From Helichrysum umbraculigerum (taxonomy: Eukaryota; Streptophyta; Magnoliopsida; Asterales; Asteraceae): a DNA stretch of 64,000 nucleotides. The notes below the pieces were generated by a model, which ran no database searches, had not been told where the DNA came from, and was given only the letters and a program-made list of their open reading frames with translations. The position numbers were made by a program, and so were the translations under genes. How positions within the stretch are numbered: the stretch's first letter is position 1; each line of letters starts with the position of its first letter. This document shows, piece after piece, positions 12,548 to 24,953 of this stretch. The stretch is taken from contig CATIUR010000013.1 of NCBI GenBank assembly GCA_949592205.1, positions 1 to 64,000 of the forward strand, read 5' to 3'.

Positions 12548-12605
12548 TTTTCCTCTAGCTTCTTGCTAGTTTGTTTTTTATAAAATCCTGCCGTTCAAAA
12601 AAAAA

Positions 12606-13425
12606 GAAAAAGTTAAGAAGATGATGTGTTATGGTTAAAAAGCAGGGAAAAAACCTTGTTTTATAAATATAGATAGATAGATAGATAGATATGAAAAAAA
12701 TTACGGAGTACAATTAATAATATAAAGTTGATTTGATTTGATTTGATTTGCTAGAAGAGATCTTTAGAAAACGAAAGATTAAAGTTAGATATAGTAGCAC
12801 CCTCTTTAATGCCATATATTAATCAATCGCAAACACCTTTCATGTTTGATTTTACAAAATATAATATTATGATGGCGATAATTTAAACAGAATGATTACT
12901 TTTCATCCTTACCCTTCTTCATATTTCTAAAATTAACACTAATTGTTTAAATTTAAAGAAAGTAAACTTGCGTTTGGTTCGCGAGTTAGATGAAATTTGA
13001 TAGAATTGAAATTCTGATTTCATTCTATAATGTTGTTTAGTTCAAAAATGAATCCAATTGTAAGTCACAAAATTTATTCATTTAAAGAAATTCACATTCC
13101 TTAAAATTCTAATTTCTTTGATAGGTTTCAATTTCATTATAAACATTTCTCAAATGGAATACAACTTAAGGTTCCTTTATTTTTTTCTTCTTCTAAAAAG
13201 TCAACTTTTATCTTGTACAACGCCAGTTTACTATTAGTTGAGCTGAAATGATATAAAAAAAACATCAATAAGGTATTAATTGTTTTATTTAAAATAGGTT
13301 GAATGAATGTTAGTTTTTATCTTATATTAAAGACAAGTTTGATTGAGATTTTTGATGAAGTAAATGATTGAAAGTAATAAATAACGGTTAATGTGAGAGT
13401 TTAATATTTGCTCTTTAATTAGTTA
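12606..13425. other. Non-coding AT-rich stretch with microsatellites
   Basis: It holds a GATA tract (about 12670-12692) and a TTGAT tract (about 12729-12750). No gene or clear transposon end was seen in the rest. Confidence 0.6.
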
Positions 13426-13766
13426 CTCCTTTCGTTTCCAATTTATTGTTCACGTACAAAAACTCGTAATTTAAGAAAATATAATTATTACATTGTACTT
13501 GTGTGTACTATGACAATTTTACCATTACTTTCACCCACTTTTTAATACGGAGTAGCATACACATAAAATATGAGTAATATAGCAAGTTTAGTTAATTATA
13601 CACTTGTACTTTTGAAAATAGACAATTTAATTTGAGACGTCCAAATAAGGAAATGTGGACTATAAATATTGGACAGATATAGTACTTTTTTATAAGCAGT
13701 CAATATTTTTGGAACAAACATTATCGAAACAAACAAAAATAGTGAGGTGAACAATGACGGAGAGAG
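13426..13766. mobile_element. Stowaway-like MITE (Tc1/mariner type), 341 bp
   Basis: It starts CTCCTTTCGTTTCC and ends in GACGGAGAGAG, the classic imperfect CTCCCTCCGT termini, flanked by TA on both sides (13424-13425 and 13767-13768). Confidence 0.75.
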
Positions 13767-13778
13767 TAATACAGTATA

Positions 13779-13957
13779 CTTCATCCGTCCTAAATTTATT
13801 ATCTACATATAAGAAACATGTAGTTTAAGAAAAAATTATTAACATACTTTACTTTTGTATACTATAATAGTTTTACCATTAAATTTTACTCACATTTTTA
13901 TGACATCATATTTGACACGTTTAAAGAAACGTGAACTATAAATATGACGAAAGAGAG
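13779..13957. mobile_element. Second Stowaway-like MITE, 179 bp
   Basis: It starts CTTCATCCGTCC, ends in GACGAAAGAGAG, and is flanked by TA (13777-13778 and 13958-13959). It lies 12 bases after the first one and about 200 bp before the likely transcription start of the zinc-finger gene. Confidence 0.7.
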
Positions 13958-14169
13958 TAATAAGTTTCAAGAATACGTTGCCGAAAATGATAAAATCCTG
14001 TATTTGCAAAATATGGGAAGTGGTATATTTGGGGATCAGCATTAACATAGTTTTTCCTGCAATGGGCAAAACTAGACTAGTACTAAGAAGCAATCAATCA
14101 TTCTGAACATGTTGTTTTTAGTATTAAATTATTTTGTTCTTCTTTCTCTTTCACTTCCCTGACATCACA

Positions 14170-14202
14170 CCACTCTTTCTCTCTCTCTCTCTCTCTCTCA
14201 CA
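14170..14202 (+). promoter_or_regulatory. CT-rich tract near the inferred start of the zinc-finger transcript
   Basis: A run of CT dinucleotides about 190 bases before the inferred leader-intron donor. Pyrimidine patches near transcription starts are common in plant promoters. The start site itself is not visible, so this is an inference. Confidence 0.4.
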
Positions 14203-14388
14203 GATGATCTTATCTCAATAATTCCATCATATTTTCCTTTTTATTTATATATTCTGCCCTTTCATCTTTCTCACCATATTTGGCAAAAACATTAACACAA
14301 TCTGTTTCCAAATCTAACATAACATTCATATTTTCAACTAGTACAAGCACTTAAACTACTTCCACTCCACTAGTCCACTCTACTGCAG

Positions 14389-15845
14389 GTATACCTATTT
14401 TCTCTTAAACATTGCTTGATGATTCTTCATCAAATTTCTGTATTTGGTTAAGATTTTTGTAGTTCTTGATGTTGTTCTTTAGGATTTGGATTACCTTTTG
14501 AGTTTTAATATGAGTGATTAATGTTAGCAGTTAATGAACAGAAGCACTGTAGTTGTGTTGACATTTTATTTAAAGAATTTGGGGATTTATCATTTTATTG
14601 TGCTTGGTTATAGAATCTATCTTTTTAATATAGTGTACTTAATTCACTTCATACAGATTTGTAGTAATATATTCATATATAGAGTATATATTTTGGATCT
14701 GTAAAATCTTTGATGAAAGTCCAAAATGAGGATTTAGAATTCGGTTGACTCATTTTTCTTGCAAAACGTTGATAACCGGTAACGATGACCGGTCTGGGTG
14801 GACTCATTTCTAATTATGGAACTTCTTAAGTTCAACTGATTCTTGTTAATTTATGGGAGAAGTGGAACAATGGTTTTCAAAGGAACTTTATTTGGCATTC
14901 TGGTCATCTGAACATACATTACTTCGTTATTCAGATCGTTTATTCAGCAAATATGACAAATGGCAATTGTTTAATCTACGGCTTACTCGATATAGACCTT
15001 TAACCAGAATGGGAAGAAAAACATAAACAGATCCTTGGTACTTGAAATTCATAAGTTTCAATGACATCAGTAAGTCAAAGTGGCATGCCAAATGTCGAGA
15101 AATCTTTAACATTTTATGAATCTAATACAAGATTTTGTAACTTCAACATTTTGCATCGGGCGGTGCTTAGTAGAAAATTTTGAGATGTCGGTGTAAATGT
15201 CGTGCTTTCCCGACTTTCCCGCTTTGGTATTCTTTTTTGTTTGAATATTGTTTGCATACGTATAAATGTTTTTTTTACTCAAATTCTCTTCCTTTACATC
15301 TGTTATAAATATAAATATTGTTTTTATCCCGCTATTCTTCGCCTGTTACAAAATTAGAGCAACACATTGACTCGTGCACGTAAACATTTTATTTCCAGAA
15401 TTCAAAGTTGACATGATTGGGAGGTGGCTATACACCACCTTGCTTTCTTTTACATCTATTCATATCTTCAGAATGGCTCATTTGACCATCAAAGTCAAAG
15501 TTTAAACAATTTCTATAAACTAAGGGTATAGTAGATTCTAACATGAGATGTGTGTTTTCTCTTGATCTTTAGTCCTCCTGGTTGCTATAAAAACTTTTGT
15601 ACCCTTGATCTATATTTTGGGTTTAAAAAGGTACAATAGATTTGTAGCAACATCAACATGTAAGGTTACTTGTGTATGACCAGAAGTCAGAATTTATGCA
15701 AAATGTAAACATAAGACTAGTGTCAGATGACTAACTTTCTCCAAAATACTTAAAAATTTAACGAGTCTTCGTGTATAAGGGGATTTTTTTTCTTCCATAT
15801 TCGTTAACAGTAGTTAATATATGATTACCTAATTTTCTTTTGCAG
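14389..15845 (+). other. Inferred 5' UTR intron of the zinc-finger gene (1457 bp)
   Basis: CAG|GTATAC at 14386-14394 gives a good donor. TTTTGCAG ending at 15845, after a T-rich run, gives a good acceptor 40 bases before the ATG. No coding potential lies between. Leader introns are common in plant regulatory genes. RNA reads would settle it. Confidence 0.55.
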
Positions 15846-15885
15846 GCAGCAAACAAGATTGTGGTTAAATATTTTTTGACCAAAT

Positions 15886-16494
15886 ATGGAACCCCCAAAT
15901 AACACCTTCGAGTCTGAAGAGGAATCCAAAGGCGGTACCACCACTTTTCAGCCAACCACACAACTTCCATCCGTCACTCTCGACCTATCTCTCGCTTTCA
16001 ACCCAGATTTTGTCACCACAGAAATGCCACCCACAAACACCACTTCAGGATCAGCAACGCCGCGAGTTTTTTCCTGCAATTACTGCAGGCGCAAGTTCTA
16101 CAGCTCACAGGCATTAGGAGGCCATCAAAATGCACACAAACGAGAAAGAACAATGGCAAAAAGAGCCATGAGAATGGGAATGTTATCAGAAAGATATGCA
16201 AGTTTAGCATCTTTACCTCTTCATGGGTCAACAACGTATGGGGCTCTGGGTATTGAAGCACATGGGTCACTGCATCAAGGAGTTGTACCACAAGAAGCCC
16301 GTTTTCATGCCATAAGAGGTGGTGCAAGATTTGACCAAACTTATGTTGGGGTACCAATGTTCATGGAAGATGATGAAGCAGAGTTCTTTTGGCCCGGTAG
16401 CTTCAGACAGATTGAAGGAGTTGGTGGTCCTGGTACGCCTTTACCTCCAAGTAGAGATTCATCCACCACCCCGGATCTTACTTTGAAACTTTGA
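15886..16494 (+). CDS. C2H2 zinc-finger transcription repressor, ZFP4/ZFP7-like
   Basis: This 202-residue, single-exon coding region has one plant-type zinc finger: C64, C67, H80 and H84 with QALGGH at 75-80, the DNA-contact signature of plant EPF/ZFP proteins. Two EAR-type motifs flank it, LDLSLAF (32-38) and DLTLKL at the extreme C-terminus (197-202); such motifs recruit TOPLESS corepressors, so nuclear repression is expected. Length and layout fit the Arabidopsis ZFP1/ZFP4/ZFP7 group. The start is the first ATG after the inferred leader intron. It is convergent with SDG41, whose coding region ends 997 bases away. I cannot assign the exact orthologue; the family call is secure. Confidence 0.9.
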   Translation: MEPPNNTFESEEESKGGTTTFQPTTQLPSVTLDLSLAFNPDFVTTEMPPTNTTSGSATPRVFSCNYCRRKFYSSQALGGHQNAHKRERTMAKRAMRMGMLSERYASLASLPLHGSTTYGALGIEAHGSLHQGVVPQEARFHAIRGGARFDQTYVGVPMFMEDDEAEFFWPGSFRQIEGVGGPGTPLPPSRDSSTTPDLTLKL

Positions 16495-17490
16495 CTTTTG
16501 GTCAACGGGTTGCTAGAATATTTATGTTGGTTTTGTTTTTAGGCTTTTGAGCAAAATTGGGTATCTACATTGTACAGTGAGATAAGAAGATGAATTTGCT
16601 TCATTGTATCGGTTATTATTATCCTTAAATTTTTTGTTAAGTTAGGTCAACTAGTGGCCGAAAATTCGAAAAGGGACAAGTTTTGTGCTTAAATAAGGCG
16701 ATAAAGTATCCTTAATGGTTGAAAACCGAAAAAGCTTGTAATTGAGATGAATAATAATGTCTCAAAACTCACCAAATTTGATTGAGATAATTTGGAGACC
16801 TTAAGTCTGCATATGGTATTTTGTTATATTACCCCCATCAGACTATGTGGTTAGCTTGCTAGTCCTGTAAAACTAAACTGAAACTTATTCAAGCGAGCGT
16901 AGATACATCTTGATTAAGCTTGAAAATCACTCGAAATTTCTTTAGAGGTTTGAGAATAGAGTAATGCTAAAGAGACCTACTTACGCAGACCTACAAGTTG
17001 GCCTAATTTTATGATTGGTTGAATTTTTTCTCTCTTTAAATCTCAACCAATCAATTTTTCAAACCAACCAATCACACTTTTAGGTTTACTTTTAGTCCTA
17101 TCAAATTAGGCTTACTAATCATTTTCCTTGAGGATACGACTACAATAAACCACAAGCAGGATTTTTTTTGTACTATACCAGATTTAAACAAGTATGATCA
17201 GGAAGTTTAATATGACCTGCACTCAAACTATGTAATGGTGATTTTAGCTCAGTCTTTCACCAAGATGGAGTCCTCAAAATATAAAATTTTATACGCGAAT
17301 ATTAAGGTTCATTTTGATATACGACAAGACTATAATCTGTATTTGGATCAAGTTGCAAGACTTTCAATCTAACAAAATTTGGTCAAAAAGATGCCACATG
17401 TGGTTGTTCATTCTGCCTCTACATTTTGGATATCATCAAGAATTCTTCCATGTGTAAGACACGTGTGAATTCAAACTTTAGCTTATAAAT
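16495..17490. other. Convergent intergenic region with a fold-back repeat
   Basis: It holds the 3' UTR of the zinc-finger gene (AATAA-like signals near 16690-16760) and presumably that of SDG41. A short fold-back lies at about 16966-17130: GATTGGTTGA near 17018 faces TCAACCAATC near 17043, and outer GGCCTAATTT faces AAATTAGGC. This may be a small MITE. Nothing else was seen. Confidence 0.5.
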
Positions 17491-19521
17491 TCAAAGATCC
17501 AGCAGATTTCGAACATTACAACTCAAATATGAATCGAGGCCACTAGTAATGTTAGAACATATCGCTCCATATAATAAACAATGAAAACCTAACCAAAAAA
17601 GTTCAACTCTTTCTTCGCCCTCCCTGATTACTTCCACATCGCAGAATCTGTTAATAGTGAGAGACTTTAAGGCAGTCTCAAACCATCCCGAATCACTGGG
17701 ATCTTTAATAGCCTCCAGATAACAATTTCCACGAACCAAAGACTTCCACACCTTCGGTATTATATCAGTGATGCAACCTAGAAACTCATTGGATATCTCT
17801 AAGAACTTATTAGGATCAAAAGTAGCTTTGAATATATCAATCAAACCACATTTTGAACAACATTTGCTACTACTCGGGATGTCTGAAAACACGAGGGTTT
17901 TAGTAAGATTTAATACAGATTCACCAGCAGCGATCCAAAAATTTGAAACAGAAGCAATTAAAGATGATTCAGAAAGAAAGAGATAATGGGTTGCAAATGC
18001 AAGTAACAACGAGTATGCAACACTCATCTTCAAAGCATTTTCATCCTCCAATTCAATTGCACACGCCTTATACGCTGAAGCCAGAGTTGTGTAGACATTT
18101 AAAGACAAATGGTTTTGTGGATGTAGCCTAATTATAAGTTGTTCATAACGAAATCCATTCAAAAGGGCATCCTCCAGCTTTTTGCAGCAAGATTCAGCAT
18201 AATTGGACGATAGATAATCATCAATAGCATCATTTATGTAATCTGTAAAGCTTTCAACTCCAACTTTGTGCAACAACCTCCCATTCCCATTGGAGTAACA
18301 AATTTCCTAATATAACACTATAATTATCAATCATTATTTTGAGCGAATATAGATCATCGTAAGAAAAGGGGCTCCTAAACTTACTTGTAGACGCTGGTCA
18401 ACGTAGGTCAAAGGCACTGCAACACAACGATGGCAAAAACATGCAAATTGATACTTGGACCACAATTCCAATTGCCTCAGCTCCTAGAAAACGCAAAAGC
18501 ATAAACAAAAAAAAAATAAAAATAAAATAAAATTACCATTCAGTTGATGAATTTACGAGACCCGTATTACCTTTGGCTGTAGCAAGTCTGTGTATGCAAC
18601 TGTTACCTGCTCCCCTTTCTTTATCGCCTTTATACTCCTAACAACTATTCTCGGACCACCAAAAGTCTCCGCCAATCCTGTTATATATATATATATATAT
18701 CATAAATAAACAACTCGATAAAGTAGCTTAGCCCGATCTTTGCCAAAAAAAAAAAACGATCAAGTATCAACATCCCAAAAAAACGGACTTTCATTACAAA
18801 ATCTAGGAATCATTGATTTACCTGTTAGGAAGTTAGAAGTTGTTGAAAACTCACAACCATTAGAAGATGCTGGAGCGATGAGACATTGTTTGCGTTCACC
18901 ATGGTTCTCAGACAGAAAGAAACGGTAGCAGGCATTTGGAGAGCAACTATGGTTAATCCACGAGAAAGAAGTATCATACAGCGCAATCCCCACTGATCGA
19001 CCAATCTTATCTTGGACCTCCACAGCGTTGGTTACCACCACACACAAAACCGCCTCTTCCAACATATAATCAGTATCCAATGGTCCGTCTCTCATCGATA
19101 TCGCTGCCGACATTGCCCTCGCCCCGTTCCTTATTCTAGCGGAAAACTCAGGGTCATCGAGAAGTTTGTGATGGTTGGTCATCAAGCCACAAAGTCTATC
19201 GTAAGATTTTGACGACAAGTGGTGGCGTTTGATTTGGAGAAGCAAAAGGAGAGAGAGACGGAGGTCGGAAGTTTCTCCTTCGTCGAACGTCAGATGGTGG
19301 GATCCAGAGGAGAGGTAGAGAGGAGAATGAGAAGAAGAACAAGAAGGAGAACAATAGAGAAGAGAATGATCAAGGGAACCAAGGGGATCTGAGGGAAGAG
19401 TAGAGAAACACGATGCACAGTGGGACATAACAAAAGAGTCATTGAGCGAATACGCAATAGGAGAGAGTGGTGGGATTAAATCTTCTCCTGGTCCTACTTC
19501 TGTTGTTGCTACCATCTCCAT
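17491..19521 (-). CDS. SDG41: SET-domain protein of the SDG41 (SMYD-like) group, four exons
   Basis: Exons on the minus strand are 19521-18822, 18677-18571, 18483-18385 and 18306-17491, all with GT-AG junctions and matching phases; the joined coding length is 1722 bases (573 residues), close to Arabidopsis SDG41 as I recall it. A Cys-rich MYND-like patch is at residues 35-61 and the SET core motif NHSCSPN at 190-196. The second exon gives the end of SET (VVRSIKAIKKGEQVTVAYTD), and the third gives post-SET cysteines (FACFCHRC). The last exon is a helical, TPR-like C-terminal region. It is probably a protein lysine methyltransferase, but substrate and activity are not shown by sequence. Start is the first ATG (19521); no frameshift was seen. 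Convergent with the zinc-finger gene. Confidence 0.9.
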
Positions 19522-20111
19522 ATTTCGTAAGGAATCTTACTTATCGTCCTGTAAACCGTTTACTTATTACCTAACTATAAAAATGCCTGTTTAAAGCAAC
19601 TCTTGTTTGACTAACATATAATAATACAAGCTCAAGCTCGACCCAACTTTTACACTAAGACATGGAACCTTAATTCACAAGCAGGAGCTCGATGAAGTAA
19701 TCGAAAAACTCTGATCGATTCTGTATTTAAAAAGATGCTAAATTGAATACACATGAAGTTCTTAACGACCCGGCTTGACGATTTGATCTGCATACTAAAG
19801 AAGAAAAAAATAAACCACACTATAACATGCAATAACATTTTTAGTCAATGTAGGTTCGGAGATGAGAGATTGCATCCTAGAATTGCACCATTACTTGGAT
19901 AATTATGATCCATTATCAATACGATATCAATTTGGCAAAATGAACAGGTCAGCAAATCTGTGCTAGAATTCCCAAAATCAAAACCTGTTTTATTTATCCA
20001 TTATTATATTGATAGGATGGGATGGTGGAAATGGAAGTAACAAATTTACATAACCTAATTTGAACAACTCTTATATACCAATTTGAATTATAAACAGTAT
20101 ATCTAACATAA

Positions 20112-20166
<55 letters not shown>

Positions 20167-21143
20167 ATATATTAAAAACGATATCGTACAAAATTATTGC
20201 TCCAGTTACCGACTTACCGGGGGTTTGAGAGATGCATCTTGCGAGCTAACACCGAGGAATATTCGATGGTCAAAGGGTTTGATTTGAGGAAGATGAAGGG
20301 TTTTTGCATTTTCTCAAAATGAACATTCTCTGATTTCTCTCTTCAAAACAAAAAAAAATAAAATAAAATAAAATAAATGCAAATTAAGTTTGAATGATAT
20401 CAAGGTCAAGGGTGTGTTTGGTTAGAATTTAGAAACCATCGTGGATGAGTTTTTTAGGGTTTTACAAATGGAATTTTAAACCCGTTAATTTTAGAGATGT
20501 TTGGATCGAGGGTTTCCATGAATGGGAATGGGAATGAGAATGAGAGGGAGTCATACTATTTGTTTGTTTAAGATGTGTGGGTTTTTGAAACTGAGAATTA
20601 AAATCTTTAAGATTAAGGTTTTTTCAAACTCAGGAAAGGAGGTGGGTTTGGAAATACTTCTTATTCCTATGTTACATAACGATCAATTCATACCTATAGT
20701 GATTTTCTAAACCCAATCAAACGCATCCTTAATAGAGTACAACTGAAATCTAATTAAATCCTAACGGACCATAAGCCCACGATCGGGCTTGGGCCATATA
20801 ACCTAATCCATCACTTAATACTTTCACGCAATCCGAGCGGCGAAATCGTGAAAGCTCGAATTGGAGTTGAGAACTAAAAACATTACATTTATAACTAGTT
20901 TGTTGATGAAGACACCCGGCAGCAAGCGGAAACGAATCTTCAAACAGCAGCATCAAAAACAATGAGTTAGCAAAAGCAATAATTATTTTATTAACGAAGA
21001 TATCTGCTAGCAAGCGAATGCAAATCTTCAAGCAGCAGCAGCAAAAGTAAGAAAATCGGTAAACATTAAATCTATAACTATATTGTTGATGAAAATCGAA
21101 TCTTCAAATAGCAGCAGTAAAAGCAAAGCAGTAGTCTAACTAG
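19522..21143. other. Intergenic region upstream of SDG41, microsatellites, no gene
   Basis: It contains the SDG41 promoter region, a CATATA microsatellite (about 20103-20165) and an AAAATA run (about 20350-20375). Small ORFs here have no recognisable content. Confidence 0.55.
20737..20820 (+). repeat. Copy 1 of a dispersed repeat (possible LTR fragment)
   Basis: About 85 bases around GGGCTTGGGCCATATAACC recur with few differences at 21591-21679, in the same orientation. This looks like part of a Ty1/copia-type LTR, but no element ends were seen. Confidence 0.5.
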
Positions 21144-21330
21144 CAGGGACGGAGCCAGGAATTCCCGATAGTGGGGGCGAAAAAAAATTATTTATTATTT
21201 CTTTAATAGTTTCGTGGGGGCGAAAATTTTAAAATGTAATTAATACCTTAAAATTTTTTCTTTTCTACGCAATTTAAAAATTCTTGTGGGGGCGACTGCC
21301 TACACTGCCCCCGCCCTGTCTCCGTCCCTG
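21144..21330. mobile_element. Short hAT-type MITE, 187 bp
   Basis: The inverted ends are CAGGGACGGAGCCAGG and CCTGTCTCCGTCCCTG. AGTCTAAC (21133-21140) and AGTCTAAG (21331-21338) flank it as a near-match 8-bp duplication, with three extra bases on the left. The internal sequence resembles the MITE at 62293-62475. Confidence 0.75.
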
Positions 21331-21590
21331 AGTCTAAGCAAATCAAATGATAGCAAAACAAAGATGGTCGTTGGTCGGCATTAAGCAACATCTTCGACCA
21401 TAATGTGTTGTTTTTTTAAAAAAAATGTTAACGAAGAGGAAGCAAACTGGTGGGCATACGTGATGTCTTGAAAACATAAAAAGTAGCAACTAAAAAGTGA
21501 TTTGAGTTAGCAATTTATCTAACATGCCCTCATACCATGTTAGATAATGAAATCCCATAGGTTACGATGTATTATTGATCAACTATTTAT

Positions 21591-21679
21591 ATAGTACAAC
21601 CGCAATCTAATTAAACCCTAACGGACCCTAAGCTCACAATCGGGCTTGGGCCATATAACCTAATCCATTACTTAATAGG
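21591..21679 (+). repeat. Copy 2 of the dispersed repeat at 20737-20820
   Basis: It matches copy 1 over the TCTAATTAAA to TAATCCAT stretch. The sequence before it (from TGTTAGATAATG at 21538) looks like the start of a copia-type LTR, but no matching end was found. Confidence 0.45.
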
Positions 21680-22036
21680 TGTGATACTCTTTTTGAAAAA
21701 CTAAACCCTTCATCTAAATACAATACTTACAAATTAAATTTCCCATCAACTAAATACATTCTAAAAGGTTTTAAGATAATATAAATTATTATTTGAAATA
21801 TATTCATTTAAACGTCGAAATTTGAGTTTTAGATATCATCAAAAATATGGAAAAATGAAAAGATAAAAGGTTAGACAAGTTTGAGGTGATTTGTATTTTA
21901 CGTTAAAACTCATTCATTTCGGTGGTACCTTTTAGTAAAATAAATGTGATGTTTGAAATGAGTGGTTGAGGTTGAGTTTTGAATGCGAGAAATGATAAAT
22001 GAAGTTTGGATTATGATTATTGGTTTTTATGTTTTA

Positions 22037-23151
22037 TGTCACACCCTCGATTTCATGATTTGTGAAAGCGACAATTTGGGTGTGACTAATCAATAATCAA
22101 AGCGCAGAGGTACAAGTAAACGACTCTACATGAGACGTTTATACATTTTACAAAAGTAATATATAGTTTAGGTCATAAGTTTTACAACATAATTGAGTTC
22201 GCATAATGATTCTGAAGATTTTAACACATAACCGATTAACAAAAGATAATGCTATAAAATCTTCATATGTTTATAGATGCATGCGACTCGTACTAGCTAG
22301 CATATCCTGCGGGCCACCCTACTGTAGTTGATCACCTGAGAATACAACACTAAAAGGTCAGCTATAAAGCTGGTGAATCTCACAGGTTTAAAATAAAACA
22401 TTGATGTGATACACAGTATTATCCGACGATTTATAACCGAACAGTGATTAAACATTATAACCGAACAATGATTAAACCAATTAAGGTTTCCGAATTAAAT
22501 ATACCGACACTGATATTTCATTGAGCCATGGTTCGAGGCCTAACCCGATTTTCTGCCTTCCGAACGGTGTCAATACCCATAACAACTACTAAAATGCCCA
22601 TTTTGAATGGTTGTAGCTAGCAACCTGGACAGGGACGTCACTCCCCAAATAGATCTATTCTTTAGTAATCGCGCCTTATTAAATTAACGAACCATACACT
22701 GATGAGGACTTTACCGAATTAAAACACTCATGCAATAACCGAACAAAATCAATACCGACAATGATAACCGAATAACCGAGTTAATAACTAAATTAACTAA
22801 CCGAATAACTGTGATCACGAAAACAATTTGTGTTGCATCTCCCCCGAATTAAAACAGTAAAATGGGGCCGTGAGACTCACCTTTGGGTGCTAGCGTTTCT
22901 AAAAGCACGTGTTGTCCAACAGTAACCTCCTAGTGTCCTAAACACGAGAAGTTATATGTATAAGTAAGTGACTAACAAATCGTTCTTAGTTCCTTGTTCA
23001 GTTAATTAGTATTTTTCGAGTCGTATCATTTGTTGCGTGTGTGTGTGTATATGTATATATATATATATATACTTATTAGTTGAATGTATATATTCGTATA
23101 TATATATAAAATTTGTCGTTGTCGTATATATAAATAATAATAATAGTCGAC

Positions 23152-23204
<53 letters not shown>

Positions 23205-24365
23205 TACTCAAAGTAAAGTTTGTACCAAACATTTCGCTCGTTCCAAATATACTCCGTTTATATATTAATAAATTGTTATCGTTTCCAAAACATTGTAGTG
23301 TCCGTTTGGTTCGTTATATTTTGAGTAAAAACTCGTATAAAATAATGTCATGTGGTCGTGTACATTTTTAGAACCAATTTCGTGTCTTATATTTTTATAT
23401 CAAATATAACTTTACAAAAATTTTAAGTCGTGTATTCATTAATATTTTTGTACCATTTATATCGCAAAGTCAGTGGGTTTGGTCAAAAATGCAACACGAC
23501 CTGTTCGAGTACACAAGCCTAGCCGATCGGCTGGGGGGCTTCATACCCGATCGGCTGGGACAAACTACCCGATCGACTATGGGTATATACCCGATCGGCT
23601 GAGACAAACCACCCGATCGGGTGAAATTGTTTATGGGCCTGTTTCAGGTCTGTTCGTGCAATTAACTTAGAGAACGAGTTTTGCTTCGATTTTTCGGACA
23701 TAATCAGTTTATATAACGCTAGTATACGATGATATAAGCATTTTAAACACGGATTTAAAGTAAAGTTTAAAGTTTCCTTACGAATTAAAAACGGAACCGT
23801 GAGTGATGATGATAAACTCGATGATGATGATGATGATGATGATAACGAAGAAGATAATGATGATGATTCCAACGATGATGATGATGATGATGATGATGAT
23901 AATTTTGTTGCTGTTTTTTATGTTGAAGAAGAAAAAGAATTGAGAGAGTGAGAGCCGAGAGAGATCAAGATACAGATGTGTGTGTTCGTGTGAATTATTG
24001 GAGTCGGTTATATCCGGCTCCAATAATTGATATTGGTGGGTATTTTATACCCGTGTTTGTTTACCCGATCCTTAAATGGTATAATGTTTCCAAATGATAA
24101 AATTCTAAATATAAAATCGTATATGTTTTTAATCGAATTATTTAATAAAAATACTTTTAATGAGATATAAAATTATATTTTTGTTTAAACTCATTTTGAC
24201 GGATACTTTTTAGTATACAAAATGTGTTTAAATTTTCAACCGAGTAAATAATTATTATTCTCATTAATAATGTATTATTTAAAAGTGTTTTGTACCGACA
24301 TTCGTTTTTATGTTTCTGTGTTCTTTCGAATTGATTACATGTGATTATTAACAAATCATTAAATG

Positions 24366-24366
<1 letters not shown>
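22037..24366 (-). repeat. Truncated Tekay-like LTR (type C), reverse orientation
   Basis: It starts TGTCACACCC at 22037 and parallels the solo LTR at 25087 in its first 100 bases (ATGATTTG, AATTTGGGTGT, CTAATCAATAA, AAACGACTCTA). An LTR-like tail is seen near 24330-24360, but the terminal 40 or so bases are missing where a (TA)n tract begins at 24367. Inside are a palindrome array (23521-23622), a long AT microsatellite (about 23154-23200), GAT trinucleotide runs (23819-23843 and 23874-23900) and a GA-rich block (CT-rich in element sense). Confidence 0.7.
23521..23622. repeat. CCGATCGG palindrome array, about 22-bp period
   Basis: Five GATCG cores start at 23525, 23549, 23571, 23593 and 23615. 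The first is the 12-bp palindrome AGCCGATCGGCT and the last is ACCCGATCGGGT, so the flanking bases change but stay symmetric. The third copy is degraded on one side. Confidence 0.8.
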
Positions 24367-24422
<56 letters not shown>

Positions 24423-24704
24423 TGGGATCTATGGAGAAGGAAATTTTAACTAGAGAAGATGGAGAAGAAATGAGGGTTGTTAGATTATTCAATCAATGGC
24501 TCAAATAATTTGATGACTATTTTGTATATTTTGATCACAAATTTAAATTATAGAAGGGCAAAACTGTACAATTACTAATTATTGGTCTTCAAAATAACCG
24601 CCCCTATTTAATGCTATGAGTAATCCATCGGTTTTTACTCCCTTGAAAATGGGAACTTTCTACAATAATGTGTGACTTTAATTTTTAATTTAGTATTTAT
24701 TTTA

Positions 24705-24953
24705 GGGAAATGCTATTGACAGCCCTTAGGGCTGTCAATAAGACACATCCAATGCATTAATTAAAGTTAAAGTTTCCTTTTTAATCAAATATATCATTTA
24801 ATACATCACAAATAAATGGAAAGTTTCAGTTAATTAAATGCAAACATAAATTAAATTATATATTATCCTGACTGAATAAGGAAAGTTTCAACTTTAATTA
24901 ACGCATTGAATGTGTCTTATTGACAGCCCTAAGGGCTGTCAATAGCATTTCTC
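24705..24953. mobile_element. Mutator-type MITE, 249 bp, with 9-bp TSD
   Basis: TTTATTTTA flanks both sides (24696-24704 and 24954-24962). The terminal inverted repeats are about 75 bp, starting GGGAAATGCT and ending AGCATTTCTC. Each arm carries an inner palindrome TTGACAGCCCTWAGGGCTGTCAA. Confidence 0.9.

Larger units (their letters stand above)
7824..12605 (+). mobile_element. LINE (non-LTR) retrotransposon, 5' end displaced by Tekay-A
   Basis: Immediately after the LTR, sequence continues in frame as a plant LINE ORF1, then ORF2 (8915-12547), a 3' UTR of about 50 bases and a short A-rich tail at 12597-12612. The RRM-bearing start of ORF1 and the 5' UTR must lie beyond Tekay-A, before the window. 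The target duplication cannot be checked for that reason. Confidence 0.9.

Noticed and set aside
20750..21031. 93-codon minus-strand ORF
   Set aside because: Low-complexity repeat sequence with no recognisable domain.
23778..24023. ORF of Ile/Ser repeats
   Set aside because: GAT trinucleotide microsatellite read in different frames.
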